Source: Oreohelix idahoensis (Eukaryota > Mollusca > Gastropoda > Stylommatophora > Oreohelicidae). From it: a stretch of DNA of 64,000 nt. Where the stretch lies: positions 785,001 to 849,000 of the forward strand of contig JAMPIV010014838.1 of NCBI GenBank assembly GCA_024509875.1, written 5' to 3'. Within the stretch, counting starts at the first letter, position 1. Each line of letters opens with the position of its first letter. The notes below the pieces were generated by a model. It was not told where the DNA came from. It saw only the letters and a program-made list of their open reading frames with translations, and made no database searches. Of this stretch, positions 1 through 11,934 are shown one piece after another. The position numbers and the translations under genes were made by a program.

Positions 1-2618
1 ACAATAAATCTAGGAAAAAAAATATTTAAGGTTTTCATTTGAAGCACCCTCGTATTAAGTATTTTAAGTATTAATCTAAAGGCACGCGACACTGTAAAAT
101 TATACATTTACAGTATCCAATCACAATCAAGGAATATAGTATGTGGAAAAGAAAAAGAAATCGTCAAACCCTTCTTCCATACAGCATGCTAGATAATGAT
201 TTGAATCATGATCAGATGAGAGTGGCTTATAATCAGCATTGATGGAGTATTCGTACAGTATATGTAAGAGGAACCCAGTATGTGTTTTTCAGGTCCTATA
301 GAAGAATGTTCCAAAGATGAGCAGAGGTGAGCTAAGATTTTCTTGAATACGTAATTAAAGCGCCCTTACCCACTCAGAGAAGCCGGTACACCATGATTTC
401 TTATTTAAATTGTCACTTTCGTTCGCGAGATAACATTTCTCTGCGCGAAGAAAGCTTTGCAAAGACAATGCTAATGGTTGTCATAAGAGAATAGGTGCAC
501 ACATATGACGTTATCAAAGAATATAGTCCAGAACAATGACTTTGATTAATCTTTGTAGTTTACGCATATACATACTTCTTCGTTCGCCAGTCACGTTTCT
601 TCTTCTTCTTCGTACATTGTCAGACGTCAACTTGAATATGTTCAAACAAAGCAGTGGTCAGCTTGGGGCTATTCGTCATCATTAAGCGAAGTACGTTGTT
701 CTGTTTCGTTAAGACTGGCCCAGTGCATCCGATTTCAACAGGCATTTCTGTTGGGTTGCCTTCCTTAGCCCTTGACTGTCTCTCGCCTGCCTGCAGGGCA
801 ACAGGTGTGTGTGTCTCTTCGATGGTAACTACCTTTCAGCCTATTCGGCTTGGTAGATGTGCTACCGCCGGCATAGCTCTAGGAGTCATGGGGACGCACA
901 CGCATATCTACCTAGCCAAGGGGGAGACACGGTAGAGGGGACCAGTAACGTTTGAGAGGCGACATTTTGATCTATAGCTTTTGGGCAAGTAAATTCATTC
1001 ATTACCATCTAGCTCCAATTGGAGCACATGTCTTCAACAAATTCACGTCACGCCCTTCCTGTCTCGAGGTCTTTCTTGCCCATTGTCTTGCCTGTGTGTT
1101 ACCGCGGCCCGAAACGTAAGCACAGAATAGTAACATTGTAACCTGCAGACATGTCGTAGAAAGAGAAAAAAGAGGGTTGGGCGTGTGCACGGCGAATAGT
1201 CTTGTAGAAATTAAAAGCTTAAAAAAAAAAAAAAAACTTGAGTGAAAATAATGTTTTTTTTTTTTTTTAAATAGCTCTTCGTCATATTCGTTCTCCTTAT
1301 CCTCTACGGGTTCTGTGTCAACGATTATCGCATAATTTTATTCTCCAATTTTCTCCGCGTCTAGTTTATGCACCACCATCTACTATTCTTAATTTGTAGA
1401 TCTCCTCGGTATGATTACCGATGGTCTCTATGGAGATAAATACAGTATCTGACCACTGACCCCCGTACATGATGTAAGAAACAACTAAGTTGAGGCTGTA
1501 CAAAAAAGGGGAAAGGGGGGGGGGGGGAAGGGGGGGGCTACCAACCTCATTAGATAAAACAAGTTGCTACAGACTTGTAAGAGGCAGTAAGGGAGTTCTC
1601 AATACACTATTATGTTAAAGCTAATCACTGTCAGTTTTTGGATAATTCGTAAAATAAAAAGGAAATCGCTGGATGACTCTGAGATGTGGCTTATAGGAAG
1701 AGTTTTATGAATCACGGAAGGCAAGCATTACTAGTAAGATAGTCCTGACAGAAAGCATCGTGAAAAATGGCTTATCGCGCACAGCAGAAGCTGTTTGCTT
1801 TAATTAGGATTTAAAAAAAAAATAAATGAAAAGTCAGAAGATTAAAAAATATTGTGACAACCGACAAAACTGACGGGGATAGAAATAAAACAAAAAAAGA
1901 TAAAAATAGAAGGTTCTGGACAGTTTAACACCATGGCATGCAAAACGCTTAATAAAGGGCCAGATATTGTGGACAGACATTATTGCTTTCGTCTGTCGGC
2001 AACACATGAAAAAAGTTCCTATTCAGCTCTCCCCTCCACTTTGTTCTACTCTCTAATGATGTTATCAAATGATCATTCTGAATAATGCCGATTATTAGCA
2101 AAAAAAAAAAAAAAAAAGTTACCTTACCTTACGGACTGCAGAGCCGGTAGATGAAAAAACAAATATACTGCAGATCAGAAAGATCACCATTGAAAATACG
2201 TGTGCAGTCATAACCATTTTCCCGCTCGTTTTTCAACCACACTTTGACTTCGTCAACGCAGGTGTATAGAGTTTTCCCGTGCTCACATACATTGTTCGCA
2301 AAACTGAAAGCTGCTTTTGTACTGTCTTCCGCAGTTTGAAGTGTTGTAAAACTAGATCTGAAGTGTCATAAATTGCCACTCACCCGTTGTTTTTTTTATT
2401 TTTTATTTTTATTTTTTTTTTGGTGCTATATTTTTATTTCTACACTTCTAAACGAGTCTCTGAATCAGAATTCACAACTTTGATTTTATTAAATACCCGC
2501 GTCCGTTTGCTTATCTTGAATGCAAAGACATTTTATGAATTTGTTATTACATGTATAACAAAGCGTTCAATCTCAGAGAAAAAGAATAAACTATTCTTTT
2601 ACTTTACGTTTTTCGTTC
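1..2618. other. Non-coding stretch, no gene seen
   Basis: I see no supportable gene here. The short open frames lack recognisable motifs. It holds an A-run and T-run pair near 1220-1268, an A-run at 2100-2117 and a G-rich run at 1508-1537 (blocks of 4, 13 and 8 G split by short A runs) that could fold as a G-quadruplex. Confidence 0.6.
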
Positions 2619-2687
2619 GACTGTAGCCGTGAAGCGACTGTAGCCGTGAAGCGACTGTAGCCGTGAAGCGACTGTAGCTCGTGAAGC
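2619..2687. repeat. 17-bp tandem repeat, four units
   Basis: The unit GACTGTAGCCGTGAAGC is repeated head to tail at 2619, 2636, 2653 and 2670. The fourth copy carries one extra base. It lies just left of a decayed non-LTR fragment and could be a 3' tail repeat, but that link is inference. Confidence 0.9.
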
Positions 2688-2689
2688 GT

Positions 2690-2950
2690 AGTGGGGAACT
2701 GCAGTCTGCGTTCTTGAGCCAAGTGTCTTGCACAGGTTGTTATAGGATTTTTGTTACGTTGTCTGTCGATCTGTCTCTTGGACTTCCCCGTGCCCTGAAG
2801 CCAGATTTTCTACTGTTGTATGCGCGTAACGGTAATTTATCAGGATCCATTCTCATGAGATGGCCAAACCACTTAATTTTCTGCCTATCTATACTTGATG
2901 CAGAGTGTAGTTTCTACAATTTTTCTGAAGTAATCATTAGAGAAAAAGAA
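2690..2950 (-). pseudogene. Non-LTR retrotransposon RT C-terminal fragment
   Basis: Read on the minus strand from about 2925 down to 2765, an open frame contains DRQKIKWFGHLMRMDPDKLP followed by a basic stretch of the type GFRARGSPRDR. This matches the well-known C-terminal region of many non-LTR reverse transcriptases (pattern WxGHxxRMxxxxLP then GxRxxGRPRxRW). The RT catalytic core is absent. It is a short relic of an element inserted on the minus strand, and the clade cannot be told from this piece. The plus-strand open frame over the same bases is a shadow. Confidence 0.5.
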
Positions 2951-3074
2951 ACTTTTTAAAAACTATATGTATGTTATTTGATAGAGCAATTCAATATGGA
3001 AAAAAAAATGTATGATCTTTTAAAAACGTAAGCGTTTAAAAGTAAAGATGGCAATAACAATAATAGATGTTCAA

Positions 3075-4832
3075 ACGAATTGACACCTTCGACCGAATCG
3101 GTTGTAGTGGTAAAAGACCTCCCCGCTGGAGTGAAAGCTGCCTTATATGCAGACGACTTAGTACTCTGGTGCGCCGATGAATACGTCACCACAGCAAATT
3201 ATAGAATGCAGCGGGCAGCAGACAGGCTAATGTCATGGGTGTCATGGGCAGAGGAATGGCTTATCACAATAAACACAGACAAAACCTCCATAACGCTGTT
3301 CTCCCTCTCCCCCAAGGATAAAGCAGCTAACATAAACCTAGGGACAACCATGATCAAGGAAGAAAACTACCCCACCTATCTTGGGGTGACATTTGACCAA
3401 AAGCTTACATGGAATAAGCATATTGAAAATGCAGAAGGAAAGGCCCGAAGACGACTAGGCATACCCAGAAAACTAGCAGGTACCAATTGGGGAGCAAATG
3501 AACGAACTCTAAAGAAGATTTATAATGGAGTAATAAAACCACACTTAGAGTTCAGCTCAACAGCATGGTCATCAGCTGCTAACACACATCTGCAGTCATT
3601 GGACAAGGTGCAAAATCAAGCCCTCAGGCTCATTACAGGAGCCATGAAAACTACGCCAATATCAGAGATGCAGAAAGCTGCTAGACTACAGACATTGTCC
3701 TATAGAAGAGACACCAAAAGCATGATCCAGATGGAAAAGTACAACAGTATGCCAACGCACCCAATGAAGGCAAGACTAGATGATCTGGCATTGGGACGTC
3801 TAAAACGTGGCAGCTTTGTCCATCGGGGAAAAAGACTTAAAAGACAGCATCAAGAAGATCTATCCACGAAGACAACATCGCTGAAGCCCACCCTATACTC
3901 TGTACCATGGGAACAGACCAACAGTAACCTCCAGATTAATACATCAATCAGTGGTCTCACAATTGGATATGAGTATAATGATCTGCAAAAACGAACTGCT
4001 ACATTGAGTATGATCCAAGAAAGCTATCCCGAACAATCATGGATACATGCCTACACAGATGGATCAGCAACAAGTGCTGTAAAGAATGGAGACGCCGGTA
4101 TCTTTATCTCATATCCTGACAACCACTATGAGACTAGGCATATTCCCACTGGTAAATTCTGTTCCAACTATACAGCTGAGGTTCAAGCTTTAGAGCAAGC
4201 TGCAAATATGATTTATAACACCAACTCTGACTGCCAACAGGTAGTCATCCTCACAGATGCACTGTCTGTACCGCAAGCTGTCAAGAGTGGTAAACTCCCG
4301 CATCTGAGAAATGAACTAAGCAAGGTAGCTGCCAAAAAGCGAACCATACTTCAGTGGGTACCATCCCATTGCGGTTACCCGGAAATGAAAAGGCAGATAA
4401 ACTTGCTAAAAAGGGAGGAGAATGTGAACAAGAAGATAATGAAATCACATACTTTGAGAAAAAGAGAGCTATCCAGACTATCAGAAGAGAACAGAATCAA
4501 CCCAACGACGAATACCACACTCTTGACCGGCAGGGACAGATCACCATTTTTCGCCTCAGGACAGGGCATAACAAACTGAATAAACACATGTACAAACTAC
4601 GATTGTCTGCTTCACCACTGTGCACATGTGGATTAAACGAACAAACTGCTGAGCATGTTCTACAAGATTGTCCTCTGTACGACCAGTTAAGAAAGATATA
4701 CTAGCCCAATGACTCAACACTAAACTCAAAGCTGTATGGAGCAAAAGAGGAACTCCAGACAACAGTCGAATTCATCACGAGAACTCATCTGACGGTGTAA
4801 ACATCAAAGATGCGATCGCAAGAAGAAGAAGG
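3075..4832 (+). mobile_element. 5'-truncated non-LTR retrotransposon with RNase H (I/Jockey-like)
   Basis: The element begins inside the RT domain and ends in an AAG-repeat tail at about 4821-4832. Loss of the endonuclease and the N-terminal RT is typical of incomplete target-primed reverse transcription. A related but distinct fragment lies at 13640-13957. A downstream RNase H domain is typical of the I superfamily. The clade assignment is by domain content only. Confidence 0.8.
3080..4704 (+). pseudogene. RT C-terminus plus RNase H of non-LTR element, one frameshift
   Basis: The frame opens just before the RT active-site motif YADDLVLW and continues through the RT thumb region (a YLGVTFD motif, then a helical stretch ending near LGRLKRGSF). 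An RNase H domain follows with its acidic residues in AYTDGSA, in the Glu of NYTAEVQALE and in VVILTDALS, then the WVPSHCG motif. At about 4375-4385 the reading shifts by one base. The continuation (GNEKADKLAKKG) and a C-terminal Cys/His cluster, CTCGLNEQTAEHVLQDC, lie in the second frame and end at 4704. The enzyme would copy element RNA into DNA at a nicked target and degrade the RNA strand. The truncation and frameshift make this copy inactive. No start codon is claimed, because the true N-terminus is missing. Confidence 0.85.
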
Positions 4833-4882
4833 TTGTAGTGAAACGTATGCCTTTCATCACCAAATGGAAAACTATCTCGCTC

Positions 4883-5038
4883 CTAATGGAGTAAGGAACC
4901 ACTAATTCAGCTGATCACCTTGCAGGAACCCTGCACCGAACATTCATATGCTTTCGCAGTAGTGGATTCTGTAGCAATTAGTTTTACGTCATGATATTCC
5001 AGCCCCATGTACAATCTCCTATTAGACGTCTGGTACGT
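4883..5038. repeat. Dispersed repeat, copy 1 (copy 2 at 25281-25433)
   Basis: Several blocks are shared in order with 25281-25433, including a near-identical CCTGCACCRAAC segment, a TTTCGNWGTAGTGG-like segment, TTTACRTCATGA and AGCCCCATGTACA. The copies are old, at a rough by-eye identity of three quarters. I see no coding content. Confidence 0.55.
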
Positions 5039-5284
5039 TTGCCCGAGAGAGCAGAGTCCTTTTCTTTCTTTGTCCCGTCAAAGACCCTTGGGAACCACAC
5101 AGGGCAGATATGCCTTTAAACGTTTACATTTTTAATAAAATCTTAATAGAATCTTAGTCATGTTTCCTATGTGTCATCCTCCAATTAGTTTTTGTCCTGT
5201 TGACGTCCCATGAGAATCACTAGTTAGTGTCCAGTTTTGTTGAATGTATGAAGAATAAAATCTTATACTTACATAATTTTTAAT

Positions 5285-5336
5285 AGCTTACTTACTTAGT
5301 CGTTCCCCTTCTACCGTGAGGTGTAGAGGTCAATTT
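5285..5336 (-). repeat. 3'-terminal scrap of an RTE-like element
   Basis: The segment from CTTACTTACTTAGTCGTTCC to GTGTAGAGGT is nearly identical to the end of the RTE-like fragment at 36365-36928 and similar to 59645 onward. On the minus strand it reads as the extreme 3' end with an AAGT-repeat tail, so only the tail region was inserted or kept here. Confidence 0.65.
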
Positions 5337-5387
5337 TTAATAGCACAGATGCAATATTTTGTTAAACCCTTACATTTACTCATTGAG

Positions 5388-5545
5388 CATTGCTGGGCAG
5401 TTGGTTTAAGTGTTTGCTGTCCGAGACAAAGTTGCCGGTTTAGAAACCAGGCACCACCGCGCTTCAGTCTGTCTACCCAAGAGTAAGTGGATACTTGACT
5501 CTGCTCTTGAGTGGGGAAAGTAAAAGCAGAGAGGAAGAAAACAGG
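5388..5545 (+). mobile_element. Candidate tRNA-derived SINE
   Basis: The stretch resembles a tRNA head. An A-box-like GCAGTTGGTTTAAGTG is followed about 35 bases later by a B-box-like GGTTTAGAAACC. A body follows (GTCTACCCAAGAGTAAGTGG) that runs into the (AC)n and poly-C tract. Internal pol III boxes spaced like a tRNA support a SINE. No second copy in the window confirms the boundaries. Confidence 0.45.
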
Positions 5546-5546
5546 T

Positions 5547-5597
5547 AACACACACACACACACACATACACCCCCCCCCCCCCCCCCCCCCTCCCCC
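5547..5597. repeat. (AC)n microsatellite followed by poly-C
   Basis: About ten AC dinucleotides run into a C homopolymer of more than 20 bases, interrupted once by T. Its exact length in an assembly is doubtful. Confidence 0.9.
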
Positions 5598-5727
5598 AAT
5601 AAAGCTGAGACCTAGTGTAGTGAAGCATCTAACACACTTCCATGCTGCTGGATCAGCTTTCTTTCTGTCTGTCTTTATTTCTTACTTTTTTTTTTTTCTT
5701 TCCTCTGCCTTTGGCTGATGCAGGTCG

Positions 5728-5815
5728 ATTATATGAAGGTATTCGGCAACCTTTTAAATGTCTTCTTATCTGACCATATGATTATTAATTATATGAAGGT
5801 ATTCGGCAACCTTTT
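5728..5815. repeat. 28-bp direct repeat, two copies 60 bp apart
   Basis: The same 28 bases (starting ATTATATGAAGG and ending CGGCAACCTTTT) occur at 5728-5755 and 5788-5815, separated by 32 unrelated bases. Confidence 0.9.
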
Positions 5816-7596
5816 GAGGAAAGCCCAACAAAACATTACTTTTAATCTTGTGTTACACGGGTTAGTTTTAGTTGCTTTAGTTCCCAAATAAATTAATACT
5901 TTCAAACTGATTCACAGGACGGTTAAAAAGAGCTTTGGTTCGGAGAGGTGTGAAATTATCAATAACACGAACTCTTGGACGCGCTAAATGTACTGAAGGT
6001 CCCCGCGCGAAATTATTTCAAGTGAAACTGTAGACATTCTTAAAAATAAATGTTGTTGGTTTTGATGGACAACTTCCAGTGTGAAATTTCTGCTTCCCCC
6101 GCACCATGCGGAAATCTGAGATCTCCCTCCTTAAAATATTTTGATAAGCTCTTCACCGAGATTCTAGAGTGCACAGTTAGAATCAGAACACTCCATTTTT
6201 TTTTTGGAGGGTGTCAGGCATTTGCTAGCTCAGTCAATGCTGTACTATTTTCTCTGTTTCAGTGGTTTTAAGTCTTCCTCACGCTGACCCCAGAACACTA
6301 TGTCCTGTTCAACAATCGTTTTATATAACAACATTATTGTTGCCGAACATTTCATTTTACAGCGATTTAATTAAAAAAAAGACATGCAAAACAATCTCTT
6401 GACCTCAGTGTGAGCATACATGGCAAAGTAAGCTAAATCCGAAGATTTATGAGGATGAACTTTTGAGCAGAATTGAAAAGAGAAGGAACGTCAAAAAGAG
6501 ATAGAACTAAACGCGCAGAAGTTGGATGGTGTGACGCATAATGGACATATAGCCTACAGTAATCTGACAGTCTTGTAATCCCGTTAGCGCTATGATTTGC
6601 AAGCTAAACCATGCACTTTTCTGCCTGTCTTACTCACACAAGCTTAATTTTCACCCACGCCTCTTTTCCTTGAACATAAACAAACGAAGTTGTTTACCAA
6701 TATTCGCGACCTGCCAGTCATAACAGGGAGCAAATCACGGTTATTTATCAAGTTTCTCACGCGAGCTGATATGTCAATCATCGGATATCTGACAGACTGC
6801 ACGTGGAAAAACACCGGACCTTTTTGAAGTAGTCGCACGGGCAAAAATATTTCTCCGAGTACCATTTGAAGTTCGTACACAGAGGGGAGTTAACGCTTTG
6901 ATCTTCAGAAGCGGGGAAAATCTCAGAGAACCCCGTTACACGGTTTTAAGTCTCTGATACCGATTAGCAACGCCCGACAGAGCGACCGTGAAAGCCTTTT
7001 ATCTGGGAAACTTAGGTTTCTGATTCTCTCGATACACACGGTAACGTGAAAAGTAGCATCATCTATAGATCATACATTCATGATGATATATAAGCTGTGT
7101 CTTCCTAAACCAGCTATCAGTAGTCACTCAGAATTTTTGGAATAGTCTAAGCACGCAGTAGCTTGAACGATTTCGCTAAATGTGTTAATAGCATTCGTGG
7201 GGATCTTTTCATGAGGATTTTCTGGTAATAGAAATTAGTGCCAAGTGTTAAAGTGTTAAAGCTTTTACCATAACAATTCACTTAGGGTTCTAGCTGTTAA
7301 GAGCAGTGAAATAATAATAACGCGTAGCTATTTTATACCAGAGGTTCAGTTTAATTGTCATTTTACCACCCGCTTTCTCACACAAGAAGAGACGTTTTAG
7401 TTGACTGAGTATGTGCTAGGCGCAACGGATAGTGACAGAATAGGATTCATGTTATATTTCATTGTGTGTATTTATAGTAAGTGACTATTATTTAATACCA
7501 TACGATGACCAACAGACGCCGACAATTTGATAGCGATTAACGACAGGATATTTATCTAAGTGCGTGTATGGATAAATGAATAATAATTGTTATTGT

Positions 7597-7690
7597 ACGC
7601 GGATCGTTAACGCGCGCAAAGAGGCGCGGGAGGGTTGCATACCTTCATCCGACCTGAAATTGCAGCGCGGGCGAAAAGCGACGCGCGATA
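7597..7690. other. CpG-dense patch
   Basis: About 90 bases are rich in CG dinucleotides (ACGCGGATCG, ACGCGCGC, GAGGCGCGGG, GCAGCGCGGGCG, GACGCGCGAT) within AT-rich flanks. It could be a small promoter-like or unmethylated patch, but no transcript start or adjoining gene is evident. Confidence 0.4.
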
Positions 7691-7961
7691 GGATAGGCTA
7701 AAAACACCGTGTGCCTTTTAACTTTAGTCAGGACTGACGGACTGGATAAGAGATCGTCTTGTCCCCGTCCGTGTGCATATATGTAGATATATAATAGCAG
7801 CATTTTTCCATAACATTTTTTGCTTATTTCTCGCAGACCTGATCAAAGGGCGTCCAGCGGTCTTACCTCCTTTCTTCATTGACTGATTGGTGAATGTTGT
7901 CTTTTTTCTTGGCGGGTGCGTCCCCAAGTTCATTTGTGAACAGGATTGGCCAAAGAGACAT

Positions 7962-7962
<1 letters not shown>

Positions 7963-7992
<30 letters not shown>

Positions 7993-8454
7993 CCTCGCTT
8001 GAGGTCGCATATTTTTTCCTCGCATGAGGTCGCATTTTCCCCGCCCAAACCCGGCCCTGGTCAAGACCACATGTCCCAACACAAGAAGACCCAATGACAA
8101 CACGTGTCACTGTAGTGATCCTCTGTGTTCTCACACAAGAGACCTAATGACACATGAATGTCACTGTATTGGTCCCCGTGTCTAGACACATGATCCCAGC
8201 CAAAAGCCGGATTCTTTTTTTTTTTTTTTTTCCTCGCTTGAGGTCGCATATTTTTTTCCTCGCATGAGGTCGCATTGTCCCCGCCCAAACCCGGCTCTGG
8301 TCAAGACCACATGTCCCAACACAAGAAGACCCAATGACAAACTGTGTCACTGTAGTGATCCTCTGTGTTCTCACACAAGGGACCTAATGACACATGAATG
8401 TCACTGTACCGGTCCCTGTGTGTAGACACATGATCCCAGCCAAAAGCCGGATTC
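7963..8454 (-). repeat. Tandem dimer of a ~245-bp repeat, each unit with a poly-T end
   Basis: Unit 1 is 7963-8214 and unit 2 is 8215-8454. Both start with a T homopolymer, then CCTCGCTTGAGGTCGCAT and a second CCTCGCATGAGGTCGCAT, and both end AGCCAAAAGCCGGATTC. They differ at few positions. If transcribed on the minus strand, the T tract is an A tail, as in a SINE dimer. No clear tRNA head is seen. The open frames across it are low-complexity shadows. Confidence 0.8.
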
Positions 8455-8528
8455 TAGGCATTGGGTTGTACAGCGTAAAATACGCTGCAGTTTAAGTCAG
8501 TCGAACAGTTATTTGGGGTTAACAAGAT

Positions 8529-8535
8529 GAAAGAG

Positions 8536-8540
<5 letters not shown>
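8529..8540. repeat. Target-site duplication, left copy
   Basis: The 12 bases GAAAGAGTATAT are repeated exactly at 8836-8847, on the other side of the SINE. Confidence 0.85.
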
Positions 8541-8574
<34 letters not shown>

Positions 8575-8835
8575 CTTAGCCAGCGGCACTTGGGATTTCA
8601 GCCCTTCGGCCCAATGATATGTCATTGCGAGGCTGGGGAACCTGAGGACTTTCCTTCCAACCCGGTTAGGAGCTTCGCTCCTTCCCATCCACAGAGGGTT
8701 TATCACAGGAGCCGTTCAGGCTATTCAGTCAAATTTCCGGCCGTAAACATTTCTTCAAACGCCGACGCCCGGGTTTGAACCATGAACACCTGGTCGCCAG
8801 TACAACGCCGAAGCCATTACACCAGCGCGGCTCCC
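8541..8835 (-). mobile_element. tRNA-derived SINE, full length with target duplication
   Basis: On the minus strand it begins GGAGCCGCGCTGGTGTAATGG, which carries an A box, and has a B-box match GGTTCAAACCCGG about 45 bases later. The body ends at a pure 34-base T run (A tail on the minus strand) at 8541-8574. Both sides carry the same 12-bp duplication, so the boundaries are firm. A second copy is at 28582-28828. SINEs are transcribed by RNA polymerase III from these internal boxes and are moved by a partner LINE. The partner is not identifiable here. Confidence 0.9.
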
Positions 8836-8847
8836 GAAAGAGTATAT
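8836..8847. repeat. Target-site duplication, right copy
   Basis: An exact copy of the 12 bases at 8529-8540. It marks the 5' end of the minus-strand SINE. Confidence 0.85.
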
Positions 8848-11658
8848 AAAAATGGGTTAGAAAATCAGAATAATCTAAGTGATAACTTATTTGTTCTTAA
8901 CATGGGAGATAAAAGAATGAAAATGTAGTGTTTTTTGTAAGGGAGGGAACCTTTTAGACCTTAAAGTAATCTAAGTATATATCATTAGAGTTTACCAAAT
9001 TTGCATATTAGACTAGTTTTAGTAAAGATATAGAAGGATTAATGAAACTAAGGTAAAAAGTGCTAAGGGGAATAACTATGAATATTAACTTAAAGCTTAA
9101 AAAAAGTGAATAACTTTTATTATCAGATAGCCAGGTTGGGCTGTCATACAAAGAAGATGAGACATTGTTATTAAACAAGAAAATTGCATAGAGTTTTGCA
9201 ACACTGTCGTATGGTTATGCGCTCTCTCGCCAACGTAAGTATCGAAGCCAGATACTACAACACTTGTCGACGTTGGATTTACAAAATAAGTTGGTTTTGT
9301 TTGAGATGCTTCTTAACAGGGTATAAGACTGATCAGGTTGAAACAGATGAGAGGACAGAAGAGTAAATGGTGAATTAGATTACTGAGAAACAACTCATGC
9401 GCTCTCACTAAAGAGTAAGTATGAAGATGCCTCCACAGCTACACCTGACATTATAATTTTATATGTAATTTATGAATTGATATTGATGCATGCAATTGAG
9501 CCAGGCCTGACAGGTTATAGCCCTTTAGTCAAGAGACTACAGTAAGGAATATAATAATAACATCTTTGGGAAAATACATAGAGCCTAGGTCTGGATGCCT
9601 GGATATAAAATGGAGATTGGAATGTACCTTTATGAAAAAGGATTGTGGAACATGTTATGTAAATAAAAGTTATTATATTTGGAAATACAGCACTCAAGTT
9701 GGTTTAATCAATAAAAGGATGTGGAGTGGGTATGTGAGAAAGAGTTAAACCTATATAACATATATAGCCTTAAAACACCCTATACGCATCAGTCGCTGCT
9801 CACCACCAAGGAGGGAAGAACGTGGTCTGGGTAGAAACAAAGACGAACCTATTCTCATCCAGGAATCATCATCTCTGGCGGAACAAAGGGGCCAGTAAGA
9901 GAAATAGTCTCACTTGGAGGAAAGATAAAAAAGTGAATGATAGATAACTAGGCCTGCCTCAGTCACCTAGTTATAGTTAGGACTGGACAGGGACCATCAC
10001 TAGCTCGGTCACATGATATCCTAGTTGGTGCCTTTTGGACCAGTCTTCAACAACACAGGGCACACGGTCACAGATAAATAAACATTTAACTGGTAAATTT
10101 AACTGGACTTATAAAACACAGAAATATTTTGTTCAATTTTATCAGCCCACTGGGGTGTAAAACAAATAACATTACTCCCGACTTTTAACAGTCGTATCCA
10201 AGTGGATTTTATCCAGAAGAGTTACGCTGTTTCAGAATCGGCACTCACATAGAGCCAGCCGATAGGATTACCATCAGTTATCAATTGTAACAGTTTTAGC
10301 AACCAGATGTTTCCCAATACTGGAAGTATTTTTCCTCTGCTTACTGTGAACCCAAGATCTCGGTTTCTACACTAACCATTCGAAGTGACATTTGTCTATG
10401 CTGGAATAAACCACCAAATTAGGCGTCCACCTTGTTAATCTTATTTATTGAAGGATGGACTGGGACCAATTTGGGTAATACACCTGACATTTTGTATATT
10501 CAGGAACCATTGTAATTCCAAGGGATATCACCAAGATTAGGTAATCGTGATTGAGTGGCCACTGTATGTCAGCTTTGTTACAGGATCGTACTAACCTGGA
10601 TTTTGCTTAAAAATTGTTTACTTTACTGGATATCATTTAGTAGGACCTTTGTTTTTTTTTCTTTACCTTCTATGCTGTAACATAGTGCTAACCTTTGACC
10701 TTTGGGTTATTAACTTTTTGGGTTCTTTTTCTCAAGAGGGGGAGGGCACAGTTATTCAGTTATTTTCCTATGTATGTAAATCTGATTTTATTTGATTTGT
10801 CTTTAGATATTTGGTGTTGTCAAGTATAATGATAATAAACAACAAAAGAAACTTAACTTTGTGTGTTGGTCAGACCCATACCCAATTTACCGTAGTTTTT
10901 TTCACGTTTGTGTGTCTTGTCGTCACATAGCTGAGTGTGAGTGTGTAGTTAAACTCATATTTATATGTATGGGGAGGGAAAGATTGTCTTGTACTAAATT
11001 ATAGTCGTATAGATAGGATGAACTAGAGAAACTTACTCATTCCAGAGACAGATCTTCTCCTTAAGCTATCCACCCGTGAAATCTATTTCTCACACCTTTA
11101 TTTCTCACGTCCTTATCACCATCCACTCTACTCAGACGGGACCATAAATAACTTTCAAACCTATCTGATACGACAGATGGCCTTCTAAACTTGAGAAGGC
11201 CTAGTAGTAATCCTTCGATAGTAAAGTTTCACTAACGCTTTGTGACTAATGCGTCCCTGTCACGAAGAGGACTGCCAGTGATGCTGATGAATCAAAATGT
11301 TATGCCGATCCTCTTACGATTGCAAATCCACGGTCACAATTTGAGAAACAGTTCTCCAGATAAAACACCTAGATAAAGATCGCTGGAAGTCTGTCCTCAA
11401 CACTAAGATCAGCTTTGGTGCTGTTTTTTCTTGTCGCGGGTTATAGAGTGCGTCTTGCATCTTATGCATAATTGCATCCACCATAAGGGGCTACAGGCGG
11501 ATCCTTAATTTGGCACCTCTCCTCCTTTTCCACCCCGTAAGTAAACATACATAAAAATACATTATGCTTGCAAGTAGATTCTTAAACTCTACAGTACTTC
11601 CATATTAGTGTCTGATCGCAACCCCTTCCCCTTTTTTTCTCTTGGCTATAACACGGTG
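8848..11658. other. Non-coding stretch, no gene seen
   Basis: AT-rich sequence without recognisable coding motifs. A purine run at 10733-10746 followed by several AATAAA-like signals near 10830 resembles the 3' end of an LTR element, but no matching LTR was found. Confidence 0.5.
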
Positions 11659-11934
11659 GGAGCCGCGGTAGCATAGTGGTTAGTGCACTGGCTTCCTAGC
11701 TCAGTGGTCTATGGTTCGATGCCCAGATGAAGTGGGATTTTTTTTAGGCCGCAAACGGCTCCTGGGTTGACCCAGCCCCAATTGGGTACCAGAGCAACTC
11801 TGGGAAGGTTAAGGCGGCCGGCGTGATGCTGACCACATCACCCCTAGTGTGCCGACGGTCAAGAAAATATGGGCCTAACACCATATTCCCAATATGCCTC
11901 AATGGGCGTGTAACAGGATCCTTTACCCTTTTTT
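11659..11934 (+). mobile_element. tRNA-derived SINE, second family, full-length copy
   Basis: It starts GGAGCCGCGGTAGCATAGTG, with an A box in GGTAGCATAGTGGTTAG and a B box GGTTCGATGCC about 35 bases on. An 8-base T run separates the head from a conserved body (AACTCTGGGAAGGTTAAGGC, then GGCCGGCGTGATGCTGACC). The 3' end is GGATCCTTTACCC followed by Ts. The body is repeated in inverse orientation at 13036-13184, proving it is dispersed. Confidence 0.85.

Larger units (their letters stand above)
5040..7596. other. Non-coding stretch with scattered small repeats
   Basis: No gene is supported. Small repeats within it (RTE 3' end, SINE, microsatellite, 28-bp repeat) are listed separately. The rest is ordinary AT-rich sequence with short, motif-free open frames. 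Confidence 0.5.

Noticed and set aside
654..935. 93-codon open frame
   Set aside because: No motif, no homologous pattern, and a composition like its flanks.
10733..10900. Purine run followed by AATAAA-like signals, like an LTR element 3' end
   Set aside because: No second LTR copy, no internal genes and no TG/CA pair found.
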